Program-made: the position numbers and the translations under genes
Shown: piece after piece, positions 47,122-56,016 of the stretch
Layout of the letters: every line of letters begins with the position of its first letter
How positions within the stretch are numbered: the first letter of the stretch is position 1
Assembly: GCA_020160875.1 (NCBI GenBank)
Contig: JAIUPE010000003.1
Span: 39,864-103,863 of the forward strand
Length of the DNA stretch: 64,000 bases
Source of the DNA: Pseudomonadota bacterium
GTDB lineage: Bacteria > Pseudomonadota > Alphaproteobacteria > Rhodospirillales > Rhodospirillaceae
Reading direction: 5' to 3'
The notes under the pieces: generated by a model
Seen by the model: the letters and a program-made list of their open reading frames with translations, nothing else
Database searches by the model: none
What the model was told of the DNA's origin: nothing

Positions 47122-47699
47122 ATTCCCGTATCGTTGCCCTGATGGCGAAGCGAGTACGCGAGGACCGGGTGCGCCTTGATGGCGTGCACGGCGTCATGCA
47201 GGAGACGGCAGACATCTTCATCGCTGGCGCGTGCGGCCTCGCTCATGGCCGGCGTGTTCAAGAATGTCCGCAGGGGTTTGTGGCCCGGAGGTCCAGCGAG
47301 CGCGAGGTAAATGGGCAGCCCTTCGAGCACGGTCGCGCGGATGAACTCCACAAACGGCCGATGCCGGATGATATTCATCTCGTTATGAAGAAGGGTCAGC
47401 GTCAGAACCACGCCCTGCTTGCCGTCGATGGTAGCCGCGTCCAACGTGCCGAAGACGCCGGTGAGATCGGGCCGCCAATCGTCGGGAAATGACGCGAGGC
47501 GCCGCCAGGCGCAATAAAAGACACGGCACGGCGTAGGCCTCGCGTCGTAGATCGCGCAGCCCCCGTCGCCGCCCTCCCTGCAATGCCGGCACCGCGTGCC
47601 GGATTGCTTTTGAATTTCCGGGTCGTCAATCGTCGGTGCGATACAACACACCCTACACGCGCCGCACTCACGGCCCGGCACCACATCCGCAGCGCCCAT
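47118..47699 (-). CDS. YkgJ-family cysteine cluster protein
   Basis: A 193-residue protein with the N-terminal Cys cluster CGACRVCC, then CRHCREGGDGGCAIY and PCRVFYCAW, the zinc/iron-chelating pattern of YkgJ/UPF0153 proteins. Eight or more cysteines could bind an Fe-S cluster or zinc. The C-terminal half has no motif I recognise. Function unknown. Confidence 0.82.
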   Translation of the reverse strand: MGAADVVPGRECGACRVCCIAPTIDDPEIQKQSGTRCRHCREGGDGGCAIYDARPTPCRVFYCAWRRLASFPDDWRPDLTGVFGTLDAATIDGKQGVVLTLTLLHNEMNIIRHRPFVEFIRATVLEGLPIYLALAGPPGHKPLRTFLNTPAMSEAARASDEDVCRLLHDAVHAIKAHPVLAYSLRHQGNDTGI

Positions 47700-47769
47700 G
47701 CCCCGTCCAGCCTCCCCACCCTAGAAGATGAAGAGGCCGGGCGATGTCCCTACAGCGGGACGGCGTGCG

Positions 47770-48291
47770 TTACTTCAGGTTGCCCGGCCAGATTTGAACG
47801 AAACCGTCGCGATTCGGCATTTTCACGCGCGGCAAGGACTTGGCGTTCATCACATCCTTGGCCCCAATGATTCCATTGAGCTTCAGGATGTAGGCGGTGA
47901 GCGCGTAGACCTCGTCGTTGGTGAGAGTCTGCGGGTTGTTCAGCGGCATCGCGCGGCGGGTATAGTCGAAGATGATCGTCGCGTAGGGCCAGAAGCTGCC
48001 GATGGTTTTCACGGCTTTAGCCGTGCCGAGCGATCCTTGCCCGCCGGCGAGCGCATCGGCGGGCTGACCGGCACCGTCAAAGCCGTGACAGGCCGCGCAT
48101 TTCTCAACGTAGATCTCCTCGCCCTTGGCGGCGTTGCCGCTGCCGGCGGGAAGGCCGCGTCCATCCGGGGCGATGTCGATGGCCCAGGGCGCGATGTCCG
48201 CTTCGGTGATGGGCTGGCCGAGGTGCGGCGCTTCTGCGGCCGCGGCCGGGAAGGCAAGCGCCGTGAGGACAAGGACCTTACGCATAAACAT
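47770..48291 (-). CDS. Cytochrome c subunit of sulfite dehydrogenase
   Basis: A 173-residue exported class I cytochrome c: signal peptide about 1-18, haem motif CAACH, and distal Met candidates in RRAMPLNNPQTLTNDEVYAL. It overlaps the molybdopterin subunit gene by 14 bases and follows it, so it most likely takes electrons from sulfite oxidation, as SoxD- or SorB-like partners do. GAGGTGA precedes the chosen ATG 48291; ATG 48285 is an alternative. Confidence 0.88.
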   Translation of the reverse strand: MFMRKVLVLTALAFPAAAAEAPHLGQPITEADIAPWAIDIAPDGRGLPAGSGNAAKGEEIYVEKCAACHGFDGAGQPADALAGGQGSLGTAKAVKTIGSFWPYATIIFDYTRRAMPLNNPQTLTNDEVYALTAYILKLNGIIGAKDVMNAKSLPRVKMPNRDGFVQIWPGNLK

Positions 48292-49555
48292 GGGTCACCT
48301 CGCCGCCGCCCGCCACATTCCAGCTGGTCATGCCGTTGTAATGATAATTCGCCTTATTGCCGCGCGCGGCGATCAGCGCGTCGCGGGTCGGCTGCACATA
48401 ACCTGTGTCGTCGGTGACGCGACTTTGCAAAACCGCGGGACCGCCGTCCCATTTCCACGGCGCCCTGAAACGTGTGAGCATTTTCGGCAGCACCGGCCCC
48501 GAGAGCGCGGCGACCGCCCAGCTCTTGCCGCCGTCGGCGGAGACTTCCACCTGCTTCACGGTGCCATTGCCCGACCAGGCGAGGCCGGAGATCTCGTAGA
48601 GACCGGGCCCCTGCATTTGATAGCCGGGCGACGGGCGCGTGATGATCGATTTTGCGTCGAGCTGGAATTTGAATTGCGCTGTCTTGCCATCGGCGAGCAG
48701 CAGCGAGTAGCGCGAGGTTTCATAGCGGGTCTGCATCGGCTCCTCGGTGAGACGCAGGCGGCGCAGCCATTTGATGTTCATATTGCCCTGGAAACCCGGG
48801 ACCAGAAGGCGCACGGGATAACCGTTGTTCGGGCGCAGGCGCTCGCCGTTCTGATAGAGGGCGACGAGCACGTCATCCATGCACTTGGCGAGCGGGATCG
48901 AGCGCGTGACCGACGAGGCGTCGCCGCCTTCGGCGTAGACCCACTTCGCTTTGGGATCGATACCGGCTTCATCGAGCAGGACGGACAAAGGCACACCCGT
49001 CCACTCGGCGCCGGAGAGAAGACCATGCAACTGCTGCACCGAGCCCTTCACCGCTGTGGACCCGTAAAGCGAAGCGCTGTTGCCCGCGCATTCGATGAAG
49101 TGGAGGCGTGAGGTCATCGGATAGCGCAACAGCGAGTCCACGGTGAACTTGAGCGGGCGCTTCACGAGACCATGGATCACGAGCAGATGGCGCGCGGGGT
49201 CGATCTCCGGCACACCATTATGCGTGACCTCAAAATGGAGCCCGTTGGGCGTCACCATGCCTTCGAGGAACTGATGCGGTGTGCGGCCTGACGCCGAGCC
49301 CGGCTCATAAAGCGGATTTTGATCGGGCAGCATGCGTTGGACGCCCTGCTCGAAGGGCGAAGGCTGGGTATAGGGTTGCGGGCGTTTCCCGGGCTTGGTC
49401 ACCCATTCCGGCACCGCCAGCGGCTCGGCCTGCGCGAGACTCGCCGCGCCAAGGACCCCGGCTACCGCTCCACCACGCAGAAACATGCGCCGATGGAGCA
49501 AACCGTTGCCGGCCACGGGTTCGAGATCGGTTCCTGGTTGCTTGCGCTTCGCCAT
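48278..49555 (-). CDS. Sulfite dehydrogenase molybdopterin subunit (SoxC/SorA-like)
   Basis: From ATG 49555 (MAKRKQPGTD) the protein has 425 residues. A twin-arginine signal (HRRMFLRGGAVAGVLG) sends the folded enzyme to the periplasm. The sulfite oxidase fold is complete: molybdenum-ligand Cys in FIECAGNSASL, then WTGVPLSVLLDEAG, GGDASSVTRSIPL and PVRLLVPGFQGNMNIKWL, plus the C-terminal dimer domain. It oxidises sulfite to sulfate. No other sox genes are nearby, so detoxification of sulfite is more likely than full thiosulfate oxidation. Confidence 0.93.
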   Translation of the reverse strand: MAKRKQPGTDLEPVAGNGLLHRRMFLRGGAVAGVLGAASLAQAEPLAVPEWVTKPGKRPQPYTQPSPFEQGVQRMLPDQNPLYEPGSASGRTPHQFLEGMVTPNGLHFEVTHNGVPEIDPARHLLVIHGLVKRPLKFTVDSLLRYPMTSRLHFIECAGNSASLYGSTAVKGSVQQLHGLLSGAEWTGVPLSVLLDEAGIDPKAKWVYAEGGDASSVTRSIPLAKCMDDVLVALYQNGERLRPNNGYPVRLLVPGFQGNMNIKWLRRLRLTEEPMQTRYETSRYSLLLADGKTAQFKFQLDAKSIITRPSPGYQMQGPGLYEISGLAWSGNGTVKQVEVSADGGKSWAVAALSGPVLPKMLTRFRAPWKWDGGPAVLQSRVTDDTGYVQPTRDALIAARGNKANYHYNGMTSWNVAGGGEVTHVYA

Positions 49556-49677
49556 TCCTGCCCTCCCCGGCATTTGCGACTCGAGCTTAACACTTCAAAT
49601 CAATGACTTACAGAAAGAGTAACAGAATCCTATCCGATCCCTCGCGTTGCTAATTAAAATTCAAGGACCTACGTGTA

Positions 49678-51957
49678 GTGGACAGGGCAATGACCACGAC
49701 CTCGCCCATCGCCCAGCAGATCTGGGACATGAAATACCGCTTCACGTCGGCTGATGGCGATCCCATCGACCAGACGGTCGCGGACACATGGGCGCGCGTC
49801 GCGAAAGCCCTCGCCGCGCAAGAGAGAGACCCTGCCGTCTGGGCGCCGCGCTTCGAACGCGCCATGAACGATTTCGTCTTCCTGCCGGCGGGGCGCATCC
49901 TCGCGGGCGCGGGGACGGGGCGCAAAGTCACGCTCCACAACTGTTTCGTGATGGGGACGATCGAGGACGACATGTCCTCGATCTTCACGCATCTCAAGGA
50001 AGCGGCGCTGACGATGCAGCAGGGCGGCGGCATCGGGTACGACTTCTCGACCCTGCGTCCGAAAGGCGCACCCGTGAAAGGTGTGGGCGCGGACGCTTCA
50101 GGTCCCCTGTCGTTCATGGATGTTTGGGATGCCATGTGCCGCACCATCATGAGCGCGGGCGCACGGCGCGGCGCGATGATGGCGACGCTGCGCTGCGATC
50201 ACCCCGACATCGAGGATTTCATCACCGCCAAGCAGACCCCCGGCCGATTGACCATGTTCAATCTGTCGGTGCTGGTCACCGACGCGTTCATGGTGGCGGT
50301 GAAGGAAGACAAGGACTGGACGCTTTCCTTCGACGGGAAAACCTATCGGACGCTGAAAGCCAAGGCGCTGTGGAACAAGATCATCCGCGCCACCTACGAC
50401 TATGCCGAGCCAGGCGTGATCTTCATCGACCGTATCAACGCGCGGAACAACCTCGCTTACGCCGAAACCATCAGCGCAACCAATCCTTGCGGCGAACAAC
50501 CCTTGCCGCCCTATGGAACCTGCCTGCTCGGCTCGATCAATCTCGCGCGCCTGATCGACGGGGCGTTCACACCGGCGGCGCGCCTCGACGAATCAAAACT
50601 CATCGAGACCATCGCGGCCGCCGTGCGCATGATGGACAATGTGATCGAGGCCTCGAACTACCCCATCCCGGCGCAGCGCGCCGAGGCGACGCAGAAACGC
50701 CGTATCGGCCTTGGCGTCACGGGCCTCGCGGACGCGCTGATTATGTGCGGCGAGCGCTACGGCAGCGCCAAGGCCGTGGCGACAACACGCCGCTGGATGG
50801 AGCTTTTCCGCGACGCCGCTTACAACGCGTCCGTGGATTTGGCCACCGAGAAAGGCCCTTTCCCCCTGTTCGACGCCGATGCTTATCTCGCCGGAGCAAC
50901 CGTAGCCGCGTTGCCTGGGAACCTGCGCGCGCGCATCGCCAAGCATGGCATCCGGAACGCGCTGGTGACGTCCATTGCACCCACCGGAACCATCTCGCTA
51001 TTCGCGGATAATGTGTCCTCCGGCATCGAGCCCGTGTTCAGCTTCGTGCACACGCGCCATGTTCTGATGCCGGACGGCGCGCGCAAGGAACAGGAGGTGA
51101 GCGATTACGCTTACCGCATGTTCCGCGAGAAGAACGGGGAAACCGCGTTGCCCGCGTATTTCGTCGACGCGCAAACCCTCGCGCCGGAAGATCACCTGGC
51201 GATGCAGGCGGCGGTGCAAGATTATATCGACAGTTCCATCTCCAAGACCATCAACGTTCCGGAAGATTTCCCGTTCGAACGTTTTGCGGACGTCTACATG
51301 CGCGCTTACGATATGGGGTGCAAAGGTTGCACCACCTACCGTCCGAGCGCCGTGCGCGGCATGGTGCTGGAAGTCAAACGTCCCGAAGCCCCACCCATCT
51401 TCGGTGCGAACGAGGAGCCGGAAGCGCGCCCGGAAACGTTGCCGGGGCGCACTTACAAACTGCGCTGGCCAGAGAGCGATCACGCGATTTACATCACCGT
51501 GAACGACATTCTGTCGCCCGACGAACGCGGGAATAATATGCGACGGCCGTTCGAAGTGTTCATCAATTCGAAGAACATGGAGCACTACGCCTGGACGGTT
51601 GCGCTAACCCGCATGATCTCGGCGGTGTTCCGGCGTGGCGGCGATGTCGGCTTCGTGGTGGAAGAGCTGAAAGCGGTGTTCGATCCGCGCGGCGGCCAGT
51701 GGATGAATGGCCGCTATGTACCGTCATTGCTCGCGGCCATCGGCGACGTGATCGAAAAGCATATGATCGACACGGGGTTTCTCGCGCAGGAACGAGCCGC
51801 GCGTCAGCGCAGCGAAAGCAAGATCGTGAACCTCAAGAACGCCGCTGGCGGGCGTGACCGGCGCTTCAGGGCCTGCCCGAAGTGCGGCACGTACTCGCTT
51901 CTGAGACAGGAAGACTGCGATACCTGCACCAGTTGCGGGTATTCCAAGTGTAGCTAG
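49678..51957 (+). CDS. nrdJ: Adenosylcobalamin-dependent ribonucleotide reductase (class II)
   Basis: A 759-residue class II reductase. The catalytic NPCGEQPLPPYGTCLLGSINL segment holds the N-x-C-x-E motif. The end carries a zinc-ribbon-like CPKCGTYSL...CDTCTSCG element that re-reduces the active site. It needs adenosylcobalamin and no oxygen. I accept GTG 49678 (AAGGA ten bases upstream); ATG 49690 is possible. I saw no cobalamin riboswitch in the short upstream gap. Two DnaA boxes lie directly behind the stop. Confidence 0.96.
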   Translation: MDRAMTTTSPIAQQIWDMKYRFTSADGDPIDQTVADTWARVAKALAAQERDPAVWAPRFERAMNDFVFLPAGRILAGAGTGRKVTLHNCFVMGTIEDDMSSIFTHLKEAALTMQQGGGIGYDFSTLRPKGAPVKGVGADASGPLSFMDVWDAMCRTIMSAGARRGAMMATLRCDHPDIEDFITAKQTPGRLTMFNLSVLVTDAFMVAVKEDKDWTLSFDGKTYRTLKAKALWNKIIRATYDYAEPGVIFIDRINARNNLAYAETISATNPCGEQPLPPYGTCLLGSINLARLIDGAFTPAARLDESKLIETIAAAVRMMDNVIEASNYPIPAQRAEATQKRRIGLGVTGLADALIMCGERYGSAKAVATTRRWMELFRDAAYNASVDLATEKGPFPLFDADAYLAGATVAALPGNLRARIAKHGIRNALVTSIAPTGTISLFADNVSSGIEPVFSFVHTRHVLMPDGARKEQEVSDYAYRMFREKNGETALPAYFVDAQTLAPEDHLAMQAAVQDYIDSSISKTINVPEDFPFERFADVYMRAYDMGCKGCTTYRPSAVRGMVLEVKRPEAPPIFGANEEPEARPETLPGRTYKLRWPESDHAIYITVNDILSPDERGNNMRRPFEVFINSKNMEHYAWTVALTRMISAVFRRGGDVGFVVEELKAVFDPRGGQWMNGRYVPSLLAAIGDVIEKHMIDTGFLAQERAARQRSESKIVNLKNAAGGRDRRFRACPKCGTYSLLRQEDCDTCTSCGYSKCS

Positions 51958-51973
51958 GCAACCCAAACTCGGG

Positions 51974-52005
51974 TTATCCACAGCTTGCCCCCTAAGTTAT
52001 CCACA
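51974..52005 (+). promoter_or_regulatory. Pair of perfect DnaA boxes
   Basis: TTATCCACA occurs twice in the same orientation, at 51974-51982 and 51997-52005, 23 bases apart (about two helical turns). This is the strict consensus of the DnaA box. The pair lies 16 bases after the nrdJ stop. It could titrate DnaA, regulate a flanking gene, or be part of a wider replication-linked site. Confidence 0.7.
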
Positions 52006-52054
52006 ATCGAGACGCTAAGCCTCTGAAATCACGCAACATTACTGTTCTATGACA

Positions 52055-52072
52055 CCGTCATAAAACTGCTGC
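52055..52072 (+). promoter_or_regulatory. Pho-box-like sequence upstream of the CHAD gene
   Basis: CCGTCATAAAACTGCTGC matches the PhoB box (two CTGTCAT-like heptamers four bases apart) at 14 of 18 positions. The first half-site and the spacer are nearly perfect; the second half-site is weak. It lies about 95 bases before the CHAD gene, which encodes a likely polyphosphate-binding protein. Confidence 0.4.
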
Positions 52073-52166
52073 GTAACACCTCGGACTTTGAGAGAGTTTC
52101 TGCGCGCGTTGCCGACGATGTCCGTTGAAACGGGCGGTTCAGGAACACCGCGCATGAGTCTCGGGG

Positions 52167-53183
52167 ATGGCCATTCGCGCGCATACGCACATCGGAGAGA
52201 CGAAGACATCTCGCGCAGCTTCGGGCGACGCCGCGCGTGCGCGCAAAGCAGCCGGGAAAAAGCGCTTTACGCAGCCTAAGCACACGCCACGGTGGAGCAA
52301 GGCCGCTCCCATCACCTTCAAGACAAGATCGACACTCGACGATGCGATCGCCGCCGTCATCGCGGGCTGCCGCGACCATTGGCAACTCAATTTGCCCGCC
52401 GCGCTGGATGGCCGCAACGCCGAAGGCGTGCATCAGGTGCGCGTAGGCCTGCGCCGTTTCCGCTCGGCGCTCTCGCTGTTCAAGGCTTTCATGCCGGAAA
52501 ATCAACGCGACTGGCTGAACACGGAAGGGAAGTGGCTTGCAAACCAACTGGGCGCGGTTCGCGATCTCGATGTACTTCTCGCGGACCTTGAGAAGCGCAG
52601 CCGCAAGAACGATGAGTCGGCAGCCGCACTGGGCAACGCCGTGCGCAGCGCCCGTACGCATGCGCGTACCAGCGCGATGAACGCGTTGCGCGGCCCTCGC
52701 ATGCGGCGCTTCGCGGCACGCGTGGAGACTTGGCTCAGCGGCCATGGCTGGTACGTGGATGACGCAGAAATCCCCGACGTCGGCGCCTTTGCCCGCGAAG
52801 CGCTGAACAAGCGCATGAAGAAAATCCAGGCCGTCGCGGCGCGCGCCGACAAGCTCACGGTGCCGGAGCGCCATGAATTACGCATCGCGGTGAAGAAACT
52901 GCGCTATAGCCTCGAATTCCTGATGCCGGTGTTGTCCGAAAAGCGCGCGCAGCGGGCCAATGCCGTCCTCAAGCGGGTTCAAGACAGCTTGGGGCATCTC
53001 AACGACCTCGATGTCGCCGAACGCACGCTGGCCTTGGTGGCCGCGCGCGCGACGCCCGCGGAACGGCGCCTGATGAAGAAAGCCGGCGACGCCTTGAAAT
53101 CGGCGCACCGCAAAGCCGCCGCCAAGGCAGAACCGGAAACCGAACGCCTGTGCCACAAATTGGTGAAGCTGCCGGCGTTTTGA
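52167..53183 (+). CDS. CHAD-domain protein
   Basis: A 338-residue basic protein. After a Lys/Arg-rich N-terminus, the CHAD domain spans about 50-335 with the conserved His/basic helices HQVRVGLRRFRSALSLF, AVRDLDVLLADL and HELRIAVKKLRYSLEF. CHAD domains form a basic groove that binds polyphosphate. There is no CYTH (triphosphatase) domain in this protein, although the two are often fused. Polyphosphate kinase genes are not in the window. Confidence 0.92.
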   Translation: MAIRAHTHIGETKTSRAASGDAARARKAAGKKRFTQPKHTPRWSKAAPITFKTRSTLDDAIAAVIAGCRDHWQLNLPAALDGRNAEGVHQVRVGLRRFRSALSLFKAFMPENQRDWLNTEGKWLANQLGAVRDLDVLLADLEKRSRKNDESAAALGNAVRSARTHARTSAMNALRGPRMRRFAARVETWLSGHGWYVDDAEIPDVGAFAREALNKRMKKIQAVAARADKLTVPERHELRIAVKKLRYSLEFLMPVLSEKRAQRANAVLKRVQDSLGHLNDLDVAERTLALVAARATPAERRLMKKAGDALKSAHRKAAAKAEPETERLCHKLVKLPAF

Positions 53184-53220
53184 GGGATATACCTCCCTGA
53201 AACGAAACCGGAGGCGCGGC

Positions 53221-54051
53221 ATGACCACACACGATCGCACCACTTTGTTGCGGGCGCAATTCAAGGACCTGCACAGGTCCGGGTGTTTTGTCATCCCCAA
53301 TCCTTGGGACCTTGGAAGCGCGCGCTATCTGGCAAGCTTGGGCTTCAAAGCGCTGGCGACGACGAGTTCAGGCTTCGCCTGGACCATCGCGCACGCCGAC
53401 AACCAGGCCGGCGTCGATGACGTCCTTGCTCATCTTCAAAAACTCACAGCCGCCGTCGATCTTCCGGTGAACGCCGATTTCGAGGATGGATTCTCGACCG
53501 ACACCGCAGGCGTCGAAGCCAATGTCGCTCGCGCCTGCGCGGCCGGTATCGCAGGCCTCTCGATTGAAGATTCCACACCGCGCGCGGACCAACCTTTGCG
53601 CAGCCTCGCCGACAGCGTTGCCCGCATCCGCGCCGCGCGCCGCGCCATCGATGCCGCCGGCGGCGACGTCATATTGGTGGGACGCGCGGAAAACTTCATC
53701 GCCGGACGGCCCGATCTCGACGACACGGTCGCCCGCCTTTGCGCGTATGCCGACGCCGGAGCCGATTGTCTGTACGCGCCGGGCCTCACGACGGACGACC
53801 AAGTTGCCGCCGTGGTGCGAGCGGTGGCGCCAAAACCCGTGAACGTGCTGGTCGGACAGGCGGGTTTCACCGTGGAACGTCTCGCCGCGCTCGGCGTGCG
53901 CCGCATTAGCGTCGGCGGCGCGCTGGCGCGCAGCGCCTGGGGCGCCTTCATGGCCGCCGCGCGTGAAATCGCCGACCACGGGACGTTCGGGTGTTTCGCG
54001 CATGCAGCCAGCGGACGCGACATCAATGCGTTGATGGCGCGCCCGGACTAG
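53221..54051 (+). CDS. Isocitrate lyase/PEP mutase-family enzyme
   Basis: A 276-residue TIM-barrel protein with PEP mutase/isocitrate lyase superfamily features: FVIPNPWDLGSARYLASLGF, VNADFEDGFSTD (metal-binding acidic residues), GLSIEDSTPR and VLVGRAENF. It is close to oxaloacetate decarboxylase or methylisocitrate lyase-like proteins of unassigned substrate. The KKCGH loop of true isocitrate lyase is missing. The stop shares CTAG with the convergent dioxygenase gene. Confidence 0.85.
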   Translation: MTTHDRTTLLRAQFKDLHRSGCFVIPNPWDLGSARYLASLGFKALATTSSGFAWTIAHADNQAGVDDVLAHLQKLTAAVDLPVNADFEDGFSTDTAGVEANVARACAAGIAGLSIEDSTPRADQPLRSLADSVARIRAARRAIDAAGGDVILVGRAENFIAGRPDLDDTVARLCAYADAGADCLYAPGLTTDDQVAAVVRAVAPKPVNVLVGQAGFTVERLAALGVRRISVGGALARSAWGAFMAAAREIADHGTFGCFAHAASGRDINALMARPD

Positions 54052-54908
54052 GCGGCCAGCTTCATCATCATTTGCTCAAGCTCCGGCGCGACTTTGTACA
54101 TGTGCCGGTATTGGAGCACTTGTTTGGCGATCAGTTTCAGCCGCTGTTCAAACGGCATGAGCTGCGCCGGTTTCAGGAGCGGTGGATTCATCGGCGGGAC
54201 GTCGGCGCGCTGAAACTCGACCGCCATGCTGACCCGGGACTCCCGGGCGAGCGGCGAGCTTTTGCTGCCCCAATGCAAGACGGCCTGATTCCAGGCGAGC
54301 ACGTCACCCGGCTTGGCAGGCAGCGCACGGATGCTGGGGAGATCGAAGCGCCATTCACCTTCGCGGTTCGTCCCGTACGTGGGATCGTGACGCGCCGGCA
54401 CCACATACATGCAGCTTGTCAGCGGCGTCGCGTCGGTCAGCGGAATCCAGACGGTGATGGAATTCGGCGTCCCGTCGGGTCGCAGCGTCGCGCCGCCCTT
54501 GTCCCGATGGGGTGTCCAACCCGAATCGCCTTTCTGCGGATCGACGTTCCAGACCCAGAAATCCGGCAGCATGGCGTAACCGCCCAAAATCTCGCGGAAC
54601 AGAGAATCGAGCTGGCAGAAGGGAAGCCAGAATTCGTCGTAAAGGAACGCGAAGACCGGCGACAAGCCGTCGCTAGAGAATTTGCGCACCGTCTCGGCCA
54701 TGAGCGCAAGGTCGACATCGAAGAGCACGTCCGATTGCTGGAAATAGCCGTCGAGAAGGAGCTGCTCGCGGATGGCGATGATGCGCGCCGGGTCGAGGGC
54801 GATCGGAGGCGCGGCGCGCAGCAGGGCCTCCTCTTCGATGTGCAGACGCGGCGCCAGGGCGGCCCAGGTTTCACGCTTGGTAATGGTTTCGAGAGACAGG
54901 ACAGCCAT
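54048..54908 (-). CDS. Phytanoyl-CoA dioxygenase-like Fe(II)/2-oxoglutarate oxygenase
   Basis: A 286-residue protein of the PhyH type. The iron triad is H134-x-D136 (TPHRDKG) and H212 (AVLHWGS), with a 2-oxoglutarate Arg candidate in RESRVSM. The domain covers about 55-235, followed by a helical tail (RLKLIAKQVLQYRHMYKVAP). The substrate is not evident. It is divergent from the methyltransferase gene 106 bases away, with which it could form a modification pair. Confidence 0.8.
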   Translation of the reverse strand: MAVLSLETITKRETWAALAPRLHIEEEALLRAAPPIALDPARIIAIREQLLLDGYFQQSDVLFDVDLALMAETVRKFSSDGLSPVFAFLYDEFWLPFCQLDSLFREILGGYAMLPDFWVWNVDPQKGDSGWTPHRDKGGATLRPDGTPNSITVWIPLTDATPLTSCMYVVPARHDPTYGTNREGEWRFDLPSIRALPAKPGDVLAWNQAVLHWGSKSSPLARESRVSMAVEFQRADVPPMNPPLLKPAQLMPFEQRLKLIAKQVLQYRHMYKVAPELEQMMMKLAA

Positions 54909-55014
54909 TTGAATGTCGGAAAGAGGGGCATGGAAAAGGCGTCTTTCAGCTTCTCACGCCCGACCAAAAATGCAATGCAGATGGTATCCAAGCAGGGAGC
55001 GGGAAGGCTTTCAG

Positions 55015-55911
55015 ATGCCGAGCGACGCCAGCGACGACGATATCCTGCGTGGCCTGAACAAGTTGATCGCGGGCAACTACGATCTCGTCCCCTACGATGA
55101 GCCGGCGAGCCCCGGCCTGGACCCCGAACACGTCTTCGCGCTGGCCGCCCGGTACGGTGCGAAACGCGAGGCGCACAACATCGACGTCCTGGATCTTGGA
55201 TGCGGAACCGGCGCGCAACTTGAACGCGTCGCGGGGCTCACGACCGGGAAGATCGTCGGCACGGATTTGTCGCAGACGGCTTATGTGAAAGCCGTGGCGC
55301 GCACCGCGCGTTTCGGATCGCGCTGCCGTTTCATGTGCGCGGACTTCCTGGACCTCGACGCCAATGACCTCGGCAAATTCGATCTCATCTATCATGTTGG
55401 CGTGCTCTATGTGACCCCGCCGCCGGTGCAGCGGTATCTTCTGAACCTTATCGCCGATTGCCTGAAGCCGGGCGGCCTTGCCGTCATCAGCTATTATTCC
55501 GGGACGGTGCCGCTGCTGATGGCCGGACTGCACAAGGTCCTGCGCGCGAGCGCCGAAAACGCGGAAGCGCCCGCGGAACAGGTGCGCACCGCACGCGCGC
55601 AAATCCGCGTCATCGCGAACACCATCGCACGGCAAGCCGGCGATCATCGTTTGATGGCCGGCGTGCTGCAGCAGGTTTCCGGCACGCCCGATACGATCTT
55701 CTTCCACGAGATGCTGAACCAGAGCTTTGCGACGCTGACGACGTCGGCGCTGGAACTAGCGCTGGGCGCGCGCGGGGTGCATTTCCTCAACTGGATACAG
55801 CCCGCGCCCTTTGAACCCGACGCCTCGCCGAAGGCGCGCGCCATGATGGCCGACGCCTACGCATTCGCGGGCGGCGGTTATTTCTACGGCGTCTTCCAAA
55901 AAACCGAATAG
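55015..55911 (+). CDS. Class I SAM-dependent methyltransferase
   Basis: I start at ATG 55015 behind GGGAAGG, giving 298 residues. Motif I is VLDLGCGTGAQLERVAG, motif II GTDLSQ, acidic loop CADFLDLD, and post-motif LKPGGLAVISYYS. The C-terminal 120 residues form an extra helical region, like methyltransferase regulatory domains. The last coding bases (GGGYFYGVFQ) are duplicated 110 bases downstream. Substrate unknown. Confidence 0.84.
   Translation: MPSDASDDDILRGLNKLIAGNYDLVPYDEPASPGLDPEHVFALAARYGAKREAHNIDVLDLGCGTGAQLERVAGLTTGKIVGTDLSQTAYVKAVARTARFGSRCRFMCADFLDLDANDLGKFDLIYHVGVLYVTPPPVQRYLLNLIADCLKPGGLAVISYYSGTVPLLMAGLHKVLRASAENAEAPAEQVRTARAQIRVIANTIARQAGDHRLMAGVLQQVSGTPDTIFFHEMLNQSFATLTTSALELALGARGVHFLNWIQPAPFEPDASPKARAMMADAYAFAGGGYFYGVFQKTE
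55872..55899 (+). repeat. 28-bp direct repeat, copy 1 (inside methyltransferase 3' end)
   Basis: The 28 bases that encode GGYFYGVFQ near the methyltransferase stop recur exactly at 55982-56009. Copy 1 is the functional coding copy. Confidence 0.9.
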
Positions 55912-55932
55912 TCGCCGCCTTCCTATCGGGTT

Positions 55933-55981
55933 GCGCGCGATCTCCTCGAAAAACCGGGCGCCACTTTTTCGGATCGCGCGC
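55933..55981. terminator. Two-part hairpin between convergent genes
   Basis: GCGCGCGATC (55933-55942) pairs with GATCGCGCGC (55972-55981), and inside it CGAAAAA (55947-55953) pairs with TTTTTCG (55965-55971), with a four-base bulge on one side. The structure may end transcription from both sides, although the U-run lies inside the stem. It abuts copy 2 of the direct repeat. Confidence 0.5.
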
Positions 55982-56009
55982 CGGCGGTTATTTCTACGGC
56001 GTCTTCCAA
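55982..56009 (+). repeat. 28-bp direct repeat, copy 2 (noncoding)
   Basis: This is an exact copy of 55872-55899, in the same orientation, placed between the methyltransferase stop and the convergent lrp stop. It begins at the base after the inverted repeat. It encodes nothing on its own and looks like the remnant of a local duplication. Confidence 0.88.
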
Positions 56010-56016
56010 TGGGCCC

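Noticed and set aside
49574..49677. Cobalamin riboswitch before nrdJ
   Set aside because: The gap is only about 100 bases and contains no recognisable B12-box sequence or long conserved fold.
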